Shown piece by piece: positions 1 to 5,701 of a stretch of 9,442 nucleotides of DNA. How positions within the stretch are numbered: position 1 is the first letter of the stretch; every line of letters begins with the position of its first letter. Both the position numbers and the translations under genes were made by a program. The stretch is taken from NCBI GenBank assembly GCA_021741945.1, contig JAIOWV010000044.1, positions 1 through 9,442 of the forward strand, written 5' to 3'. This DNA is from Pontimonas sp. Its GTDB lineage: Bacteria; Actinomycetota; Actinomycetes; Actinomycetales; Microbacteriaceae. The notes under the pieces were generated by a model that made no database searches, was not told the origin of the DNA, and saw nothing but the letters and a program-made list of their open reading frames with translations.

Positions 1-1751
1 GAGGCGCCGGCATGCGTGCCGCTATTGAAGCTGGCCCTCACGCGAAGACCGCCGTAATCTCCAAGCTCTACCCCACCCGTTCACACACTGGTGCGGCTCA
101 GGGAGGTATGGCGGCAGCGCTCGCCAACATTGAGGAAGACAGCTGGGAGTGGCACACCTTCGACACCCTCAAAGGTGGCGACTATCTGGTTGACCAGGAC
201 GCCGCAGAAATTCTTGCCAAAGAAGCGATCGACGCGGTTATCGACCTAGAGAACATGGGGCTTCCGTTCAACCGAACCCCAGATGGCAAGATCGACCAGC
301 GTCGATTCGGTGGGCACACTCGCGATCACGGCAAGGCGCCAGTTCGCCGCTCTTGCTATGCAGCTGACCGCACCGGCCACATGATTCTGCAGACCCTGTT
401 CCAGAACTGCGTGAAGCTTGGAATTGAGTTCTATAACGAGTTTTATGTTCTTGACCTGCTCTTGGTCGATGACCCAGACGCAAAGAAGCCCCGTGGCAAG
501 TCGAAGCCCCGCATCGCTGCTGGTGTTGTGGCTTATGAACTGGCCACCGGAGATATTCACGTGTTCCACGCGAAGTCTGTTGTCTTCGCCACCGGCGGTT
601 TTGGAAAGATTTACAAGACAACCTCCAACGCCCACACCCTGACCGGTGATGGCGTGGGAATCATCTGGCGCAAGGGCATTCCGCTCGAGGACATGGAGTT
701 CTTCCAGTTCCACCCCACCGGCCTTGCTGGGCTTGGCATCTTGCTGACCGAGGGTGCACGTGGCGAAGGAGCAATCCTTCGTAACGCCTCGGGTGAGCGC
801 TTTATGGAGCGCTATGCGCCAACCATCAAGGACTTGGCGCCCCGAGACATCATCGCCCGCCACATGGTGCAAGAGGTGGCAGAAGGTCGTGGTGCTGGTC
901 CGAACAAGGATTACGTTCTTTTGGACTGCACCCACCTTGGTGCCGAGGTTCTCGAGACAAAGCTTCCCGATATCACTGAGTTTGCGCGCACGTATCTCGG
1001 TGTTGACCCAGTTCACGAGCCAGTCCCCGTGATGCCCACCGCCCACTACGCGATGGGTGGTATTCCTACAAACATCAAGGCTGAAGTGCTCTCCGACAAC
1101 GACACCGTGGTCAAGGGCCTCTATGCCGCAGGCGAGTGTGCGTGTGTCTCGGTGCACGGCTCCAACCGACTTGGAACGAACTCTCTTCTCGATATCAACG
1201 TTTTCGGCAAGCGCGCCGGTCGCTACTCAGTTGAGTACGCCAACTCAGCCAAGTTTGTCCCGCTTCCCGAAGACCCCGCTAAAGAGGTCCGAGAGATGAT
1301 CGAGCGGGCTCGCTCTGCCGATGGCGGCGAGCGTCTTGCGGCACTTCGTAAGGAGCTGCAAGAAGAGATGGACCGCAACGCTCAGGTGTTCAGGACGGAC
1401 AAGTCTCTGCGCAGCGTTGCGAAGACCATCCACTCGCTGCGCGAGCGCTACAAGAACATCGGTATTCACGACCGCGGTAAGCGCTACAACACTGACTTGC
1501 TGGAAGCCATTGAGCTTGGGTTCCTGCTGGACATCGCCGAAGTTGTCGTGGCCTCTGCGCTGAACCGACACGAAAGCCGCGGTGGTCACATGCGGGACGA
1601 CTACCCCGACCGTGATGACGAGAACTTCCTGGTGCACACCATGGCTTATCTAACCGGTGACCCGAAGTCTGCAAACGTCGAAGACCACATTGCCATTGAT
1701 TGGAAACCCGTGGTCATCACCAACTACCCACCGATGGAGAGGAAGTACTAA
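1..1751 (+). CDS. sdhA: Succinate dehydrogenase flavoprotein subunit, 5'-truncated by window edge
   Basis: This subunit oxidises succinate to fumarate and passes electrons through FAD to SdhB (complex II, cytoplasmic face of the membrane). The reading frame is already open at base 3 (GAG before the first Met), so Met at base 12 is not the start. It lies in the glycine-rich dinucleotide-binding loop, and only a short N-terminus is missing. The His codon at 84-86, in the context RSHTGAAQGG, is the expected covalent FAD attachment site. QFHPTG (705-722), TEGARGEGA, PTAHYAMGG and HGSNRLGTNSLLD are the conserved substrate- and FAD-binding motifs. The C-terminal RHESRGGHMRDDYPDRDD is typical of the family. 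About 583 residues are visible, close to full length. A basic, proline-containing loop (KKPRGKSKPR, bases 483-512) sits in the middle. The stop TAA overlaps the sdhB start by one base, so the two are translationally coupled. sdhC and sdhD presumably lie upstream. Identification is essentially certain. Confidence 0.97.
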   Translation, partial: GAGMRAAIEAGPHAKTAVISKLYPTRSHTGAAQGGMAAALANIEEDSWEWHTFDTLKGGDYLVDQDAAEILAKEAIDAVIDLENMGLPFNRTPDGKIDQRRFGGHTRDHGKAPVRRSCYAADRTGHMILQTLFQNCVKLGIEFYNEFYVLDLLLVDDPDAKKPRGKSKPRIAAGVVAYELATGDIHVFHAKSVVFATGGFGKIYKTTSNAHTLTGDGVGIIWRKGIPLEDMEFFQFHPTGLAGLGILLTEGARGEGAILRNASGERFMERYAPTIKDLAPRDIIARHMVQEVAEGRGAGPNKDYVLLDCTHLGAEVLETKLPDITEFARTYLGVDPVHEPVPVMPTAHYAMGGIPTNIKAEVLSDNDTVVKGLYAAGECACVSVHGSNRLGTNSLLDINVFGKRAGRYSVEYANSAKFVPLPEDPAKEVREMIERARSADGGERLAALRKELQEEMDRNAQVFRTDKSLRSVAKTIHSLRERYKNIGIHDRGKRYNTDLLEAIELGFLLDIAEVVVASALNRHESRGGHMRDDYPDRDDENFLVHTMAYLTGDPKSANVEDHIAIDWKPVVITNYPPMERKY

Positions 1752-2503
1752 TGGCTACCACTGTCGCTAACGCTCCTGCTGTTGTGGCGGAGGTGCCCTC
1801 CTTCACGGTCACCTTTATTGTTCGTCGCTTTGACCCAGAGAACGACGCGGAGCCACACTGGGAAGACTATGACGTCCAAATGTTTGCTACCGACCGCGTG
1901 CTCGATGGCCTCCACAAGATCAAGTGGGAAGTCGATGGCACGCTGAGCTTCCGTCGAAGCTGCGCCCACGGTATCTGTGGCTCGGATGCGATGCGCATCA
2001 ATGGTCGTAACCGCCTGGCTTGCAAGACGCTGATCAAGGATCTCGACATTACCCAGCCGATCTACATCGAGGCCATCAAGGGTTTGCCGTTGGAAAAAGA
2101 CTTGATCGTGGACATGGAACCCTTCTTCGAGTCCTACCGTCAGGTCCAGCCCTTCCTCATTGCTTCTTCGAAGCCAGACAAGGAGCGCCTGCAGTCTCCC
2201 GAAGACCGCGCCCGCTTTGACGACACCACTAAGTGCATCTTGTGCGCGGCTTGCACCTCTAGTTGCCCCGTGTTCTGGACCGATGGCCAGTACTTTGGCC
2301 CAGCTGCCATCGTCAATGCTCACCGATTCATCTTTGACTCCAGAGACGAAGGCTCGCAGGTTCGCCTGGACATTCTCAACGACAAAGAAGGTGTGTGGCG
2401 TTGCCGCACCACCTTCAACTGCAGCGAGGCATGCCCCCGTGGAATCGAAGTGACCAAAGCGATCTCTGAGGTCAAGCAGGCGATTCTCCGCGGCAAGCCC
2501 TAG
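1751..2503 (+). CDS. sdhB: Succinate dehydrogenase iron-sulfur subunit
   Basis: This 250-residue protein carries electrons from the SdhA flavin to the membrane quinone site. The N-terminal ferredoxin-like domain holds the [2Fe-2S] ligands Cys71, Cys76 and Cys91, with Asp79 in the remaining ligand position (GICGSDAM), as in E. coli SdhB. The C-terminal domain has CILCAACTSSCP (Cys162, 165, 168, 172) and CRTTFNCSEACPRG (Cys218, 224, 228), which by family analogy bind the [4Fe-4S] and [3Fe-4S] clusters. All expected ligands are present. The ATG at 1751 is chosen because it is embedded in TAATG with the sdhA stop and follows a strong Shine-Dalgarno sequence, GGAGAGGAAG at 1736-1745. The in-frame ATG at 1700 lies inside sdhA and would add 17 unlikely residues. 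The alanine/valine-rich first 15 residues are a variable extension. The next gene starts 8 bases after the stop. Confidence 0.98.
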   Translation: MATTVANAPAVVAEVPSFTVTFIVRRFDPENDAEPHWEDYDVQMFATDRVLDGLHKIKWEVDGTLSFRRSCAHGICGSDAMRINGRNRLACKTLIKDLDITQPIYIEAIKGLPLEKDLIVDMEPFFESYRQVQPFLIASSKPDKERLQSPEDRARFDDTTKCILCAACTSSCPVFWTDGQYFGPAAIVNAHRFIFDSRDEGSQVRLDILNDKEGVWRCRTTFNCSEACPRGIEVTKAISEVKQAILRGKP

Positions 2504-2511
2504 GTAGCAGC

Positions 2512-3339
2512 GTGCTTCGGGTTGCCAGCGTCAACGTCAATGGCGTTCGTGCAGCATTTCGCAAGGGAATGCAACCCTGGCTCGATGAAGCAAGAGTTGA
2601 TGTTCTAGCGCTTCAAGAAGTAAGAGCCGAGCGCGAGGATCTAGAAGCGCTTCTCGGTGACGACTGGGTGATTGCCCACGACGCCGCGACTGCCAAGGGC
2701 AGGGCCGGCGTTGCTGTGGCAACGAGACACGCCCACAACGAAGCTCGCGTGGAGCTCGGGCCAAAGAGCGTTGACACGGCCGGGCGATGGCTTGAAGTCG
2801 ACATCACCACCCCTGGTGGCCACCCCTTCACCATCGTGAGTTGTTATGTCCACTCAGGCGAGGCTGGCACGCCCAAGCAGGACGCGAAGTATGAATTCTT
2901 GAAGCACATGGACAAGCGAATGAAGCAGCTGGGTAAGCATCCTTCTCCAGTAGTTGTCGTAGGCGACCTGAACGTGGGCCACCGCACGTTGGACATCAAG
3001 AACTGGAAGGGCAACCTTAAGAACGCCGGGTTCTTGCCAGAGGAGCGCGCGTACTTCGACTCTTGGATTGGCCACGAAGAATCTGCCGACTACAACACGG
3101 GCGCCTCTGGGCGCTTTGTCGACATCGGCCGGGCTTTCCACGGCGAGATAGAGGGCCCCTATAGCTGGTGGAGTTGGCGGGGCAAAGCCTTCGACAACGA
3201 CGCGGGCTGGCGGATTGACTACCACCTAGCCAACGCCCCTCTCGCTGGCGCACTGAAGCACTACCGTGTTGACCGGGCTCCAAGCTATGACACCCGCTGG
3301 AGCGACCACGCCCCCGTCATCGCCGACTACGACATCTAG
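2512..3339 (+). CDS. xth: Exodeoxyribonuclease III / AP endonuclease (Xth family)
   Basis: A 275-residue Mg-dependent enzyme that cleaves DNA at abasic sites and has 3'-5' exonuclease and 3'-repair activities in base-excision repair. The endonuclease/exonuclease/phosphatase fold is shown by its motifs in order: NVNG (Asn8), LQEV (metal-binding Glu36), SCYVHSG (Tyr112), VVVGDLNV (Asp152, Asn154), WRIDY (Asp236) and SDHAPV (Asp265, His266). These match the catalytic set of E. coli ExoIII. YSWWSWRGKAFDND near residue 217 is the usual conserved segment before the last motifs. The start is GTG at 2512. It has only a weak AGGT at 2502-2505 as ribosome-binding site, so it probably depends on read-through from sdhB, whose stop lies 8 bases upstream. 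No independent promoter or terminator was recognised. Function is well supported. Whether it is the main AP endonuclease of the cell cannot be judged here. Confidence 0.95.
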   Translation: MLRVASVNVNGVRAAFRKGMQPWLDEARVDVLALQEVRAEREDLEALLGDDWVIAHDAATAKGRAGVAVATRHAHNEARVELGPKSVDTAGRWLEVDITTPGGHPFTIVSCYVHSGEAGTPKQDAKYEFLKHMDKRMKQLGKHPSPVVVVGDLNVGHRTLDIKNWKGNLKNAGFLPEERAYFDSWIGHEESADYNTGASGRFVDIGRAFHGEIEGPYSWWSWRGKAFDNDAGWRIDYHLANAPLAGALKHYRVDRAPSYDTRWSDHAPVIADYDI

Positions 3340-3344
3340 ACCGG

Positions 3345-3350
3345 TACGCT
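3345..3350 (+). promoter_or_regulatory. Candidate leaderless -10 box for trpS
   Basis: TACGCT fits the actinobacterial TANNNT -10 pattern and is preceded by GG. It ends 6 bases before the trpS ATG at 3357, so transcription would begin at or next to the A of the ATG, giving a leaderless mRNA. Consistent with this, there is no Shine-Dalgarno sequence in the 17-base gap after xth. No convincing -35 hexamer is visible; CCGACT at 3323-3328 is a weak candidate. Confidence 0.55.
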
Positions 3351-3356
3351 ACCCGT

Positions 3357-4364
3357 ATGAGTAGACCCCGGCTGTTTTCTGGCATGCAGCCATCAGCCGA
3401 CTCTCTCCACCTCGGTAATTACGCGGGTGCGCTCGTGCAGTGGATCGAGATGCAGAAAACCCACGACGCCGTCTACTGCGTTGTTGACTTGCACGCCATT
3501 ACGGTCCCCCAGGACCCGAAACAACTCGCTGCCAACACCAGGCGCACCGCAGCCCAGTACATAGCTGCCGGTATTGACCCCGATGTCTCAACGCTGTTCG
3601 TTCAATCCCATGTCCCCGCACACAGCGAGCTGGCCTGGATTTTGAACACCCTCACCGGTTTCGGTGAAGCCAGCCGGATGACACAGTTCAAAGACAAATC
3701 CCAAAAACAGGGCTCTGACAACGCCACGGTGGGGCTCTTCACCTACCCGATCCTTCAGGCAGCCGACATTCTGCTCTATGACTCCGTGGTGGTCCCCGTT
3801 GGCGAGGATCAGCGGCAACATATCGAGCTCACCCGCGATATCGCGGAGCGTTTCAACCAGCGCTTTGGCAAGACCCTGAGCGTGCCAGAGGTCCGCATCC
3901 TGGAGGCCGCTGCGAAAATTTATGACCTGCAAAACCCTGGCTCCAAGATGTCTAAGTCCGGAGATTCCCCGGCAGGCATTATCTGGCTGATGGACGAGCC
4001 CTCGGTGATTGCCAAGAAGGTGAAGTCGGCAGTCACGGACACAGACTCAGACATCCGCTTCGACCGCGAGGGCAAACCCGGCGTATCCAACCTGCTGACA
4101 CTGCTGTCTTTGGCCACCGGCCAGAGCGTTGAGTCGTTGCAAGACCAGCTCGCAGGCGGTGGGTATGGGGCGCTCAAGACCCAGGCCGCCGATGCGCTTG
4201 TCGCACTTCTTGAGCCCATTCGGCTGCGAACGCATGAGCTCCTCGGCGATGTCGCCGAGCTGGACCGCATCCTGAGCGCCGGTGCCGCCAAGGCATCTGT
4301 CATCGCCGAAGCAACCCTTGCCCGCGTTCACGATGCCGTGGGCTTCGTCAAACCCCTGCGCTAG
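3357..4364 (+). CDS. trpS: Tryptophan--tRNA ligase
   Basis: A class I aminoacyl-tRNA synthetase of 335 residues that activates tryptophan with ATP and charges tRNA-Trp in the cytoplasm. The N-terminal Rossmann fold starts with SGMQPSADSLHLGNYAGAL. HLGN at residues 18-21 is the HIGH-type motif, and the GxQPSGxxHLGN-like wording is diagnostic of TrpS. KMSKS is at residues 197-201. Between them are the conserved NTLTGFGEASRMTQFKDK segment and the YPILQAADILLYD helix that shapes the Trp pocket. Length is normal for bacterial TrpS. The ATG at 3357 places the first motif at the usual distance from the N-terminus. There is no Shine-Dalgarno sequence, but a TACGCT -10 box lies 6 bases upstream, suggesting leaderless expression apart from any read-through from xth. 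No T-box or Trp-rich leader peptide is present, so no tRNA-sensing regulation is visible. Confidence 0.97.
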   Translation: MSRPRLFSGMQPSADSLHLGNYAGALVQWIEMQKTHDAVYCVVDLHAITVPQDPKQLAANTRRTAAQYIAAGIDPDVSTLFVQSHVPAHSELAWILNTLTGFGEASRMTQFKDKSQKQGSDNATVGLFTYPILQAADILLYDSVVVPVGEDQRQHIELTRDIAERFNQRFGKTLSVPEVRILEAAAKIYDLQNPGSKMSKSGDSPAGIIWLMDEPSVIAKKVKSAVTDTDSDIRFDREGKPGVSNLLTLLSLATGQSVESLQDQLAGGGYGALKTQAADALVALLEPIRLRTHELLGDVAELDRILSAGAAKASVIAEATLARVHDAVGFVKPLR

Positions 4365-4387
4365 CCCCATCCCCTAGGGTTTTCTTT
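4350..4387 (+). terminator. Weak terminator-like hairpin between trpS and ugd
   Basis: AAACCC (4350-4355), in the end of trpS, is complementary to GGGTTT (4377-4382), which is followed by a pyrimidine/T-rich stretch (TCTTT) up to the ugd ATG. The stem is only 6 bp and the loop is 21 bases, so it is marginal as a Rho-independent terminator. The 3' arm overlaps the proposed ugd -10 box. Recorded as a possibility only. Confidence 0.2.
4375..4380 (+). promoter_or_regulatory. Candidate leaderless -10 box for ugd
   Basis: TAGGGT matches TANNNT and ends 7 bases before the ugd ATG (4388), the spacing expected when transcription starts at the ATG. The short gap after trpS has no purine-rich Shine-Dalgarno sequence; the bases before the ATG are TTTCTTT. 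No -35 hexamer was recognised. Confidence 0.5.
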
Positions 4388-5701
4388 ATGAAGATTTCTG
4401 TCATCGGCTGTGGTTACTTGGGTGCCGTCCACGCCGCATCAATGGCAGAACTTGGCCACGAGGTCATCGGCATCGACGTTGACCAATCCCGCATCGACGC
4501 CCTCGCAAGCGGGAAGGCCCCTTTCCACGAGCCTGGCTTTGACGACCTTCTGCAGAAGAACGCCGCTCGCCTCACTTTCACGACCGACATGTCGGCCGTG
4601 AAGGACGCGAGTGTCCACTTTGTGGCTGTTGGCACTCCCCAAGCCAATGACGGCTCTGCCGATATGGCCTATGTGAACTCAGCGATCGAAGGGCTGCTGC
4701 CCTTCATTGGTGAAGGGCATCTGGTTGTCGGCAAGTCCACGGTGCCAGTCGGCACCGCCGAGCGCCTCTCAGAACGGGTGACCTCCACTGGAGCAGTCTT
4801 GATGTGGAATCCCGAGTTCCTGCGCGAAGGGTTCGCCGTCCAGGACACGCTCTCCCCTGATCGCTTGGTCTATGGACTACCAGAGGGTAAATCGGGCGAG
4901 TGGGCAACAGCCACACTCGACTCTGTTTACGAGCAGATTCTTGCGAAGAACACACCTCGCTTACTGATGAACTTTGCCACCGCGGAGCTTGTCAAAGTCT
5001 CTGCAAACGCGTTCCTTGCCACCAAGATTTCGTTCATAAACGCGATGGCCGAGATAGCCGAAGTTACCGGAGCCAATGTGACGCAGTTGGCCGATGCTAT
5101 CGGCCACGATGCTCGCATCGGTCGCAGGTTTTTGAACGCCGGTGTTGGTTTCGGTGGAGGATGCCTCCCCAAGGACATCCGCGGGTTTGTTGCCCGCGCC
5201 GAAGAACTAGGCGTCGGTCAATCCCTATCGTTCCTGCGCGATGTTGATGCCATCAACCTGCGCCGCCGAGGTCGTGTACTCGACATTCTGGTAGAAGAGC
5301 TCGGGGACCTCACCGGCAAGACCATCGCTGTGTGGGGGATGGCCTTCAAGCCCGACAGTGACGATATCCGCGACTCTCCCGCACTCGACATCACCGAATC
5401 GCTGGCACGAGCGGGCGCAACCGTTGTTGCGGCTGACCCTGCCGCCCTTGCGCCAGCCCAGCGTCGCCTGGCCGGCTCCGGGCTCTCAGATTCCATCTCA
5501 CTCACCGACGACCACATGCAAGCAGCCCGCAATGCGGATGCTCTTGTCATTGCGACCGAGTGGAAGCACTTCTCCGAAGCAAACCCCGTCGAGGTCGCCG
5601 GATTACTGGCAACCGCGCTCGTGATCGACGGGCGCAACTGCCTGGATAGCGACGCGTGGAAAGCGGCGGGATTCCGCTATCGCGGAATGGGCCGTTCCTA
5701 G
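4388..5701 (+). CDS. ugd: UDP-glucose 6-dehydrogenase (UDP-glucose/GDP-mannose dehydrogenase family)
   Basis: A 437-residue NAD-dependent enzyme that oxidises UDP-glucose twice to UDP-glucuronate, a precursor for surface polysaccharides. The N-terminal Rossmann domain begins MKISVIGCGYLGAVHAASMA (GxGYxG). It is followed by FVAVGTPQ (residues 78-85), KSTVPVGTAERL and NPEFLREGFAVQD. The central domain has AELVKVSANAFLATK with Lys203, and the catalytic Cys259 in GFGGGCLPKD with Asp263. The C-terminal UDP-binding domain carries VWGMAFKPDSDDIRDSP, and the end reads YRGMGRS. All expected active-site residues are visible. UDP-glucose is inferred as substrate; relatives that act on GDP-mannose or UDP-N-acetyl sugars share this fold. 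The ATG is fixed by the Rossmann strand. It has no Shine-Dalgarno sequence but a TAGGGT box 7 bases upstream. No glycosyltransferase or other sugar-nucleotide gene lies beside it, so it stands alone. Its stop shares a CTAG with the stop of glpK on the other strand. Confidence 0.92.
   Translation: MKISVIGCGYLGAVHAASMAELGHEVIGIDVDQSRIDALASGKAPFHEPGFDDLLQKNAARLTFTTDMSAVKDASVHFVAVGTPQANDGSADMAYVNSAIEGLLPFIGEGHLVVGKSTVPVGTAERLSERVTSTGAVLMWNPEFLREGFAVQDTLSPDRLVYGLPEGKSGEWATATLDSVYEQILAKNTPRLLMNFATAELVKVSANAFLATKISFINAMAEIAEVTGANVTQLADAIGHDARIGRRFLNAGVGFGGGCLPKDIRGFVARAEELGVGQSLSFLRDVDAINLRRRGRVLDILVEELGDLTGKTIAVWGMAFKPDSDDIRDSPALDITESLARAGATVVAADPAALAPAQRRLAGSGLSDSISLTDDHMQAARNADALVIATEWKHFSEANPVEVAGLLATALVIDGRNCLDSDAWKAAGFRYRGMGRS
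4698..4757. repeat. Two adjacent perfect hairpin-forming inverted repeats inside ugd
   Basis: TGCCCTTCA (4698-4706) and TGAAGGGCA (4711-4719) form a perfect 9-bp inverted repeat around TTGG. After 20 bases, CGGTGCC (4740-4746) and GGCACCG (4751-4757) form a perfect 7-bp repeat around AGTC. Both lie wholly in the ugd reading frame, and no T-run follows either. They may be chance products of GC-rich coding sequence or RNA structures that slow ribosomes or transcription. Confidence 0.5.
5671..5688. repeat. Perfect 7-bp inverted repeat at the ugd/glpK convergent end
   Basis: ATTCCGC (5671-5677) and GCGGAAT (5682-5688) flank a TATC loop, ending 10 bases before the shared stop tetranucleotide of ugd and glpK. 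It is the only obvious hairpin near this convergent junction. There is no T-tract on either strand, so it is not a standard intrinsic terminator. The bases also encode the FRYRGM ending of Ugd. Confidence 0.45.

Noticed and set aside
246..1157. A 303-codon minus-strand open frame opposite sdhA.
   Set aside because: It is a shadow of the strongly conserved sdhA frame, with no ribosome-binding site, no recognisable motif and no neighbour in that orientation.
1700..1750. An earlier ATG for sdhB at 1700, adding 17 residues.
   Set aside because: It lies within the conserved end of sdhA. The TAATG overlap and the GGAGAGGAAG site at 1736-1745 point to 1751.
3833..3846. Perfect 14-bp palindrome CCGCGATATCGCGG in trpS.
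   Set aside because: It is short, lies in coding sequence, and is of a length expected by chance in GC-rich DNA of this size.
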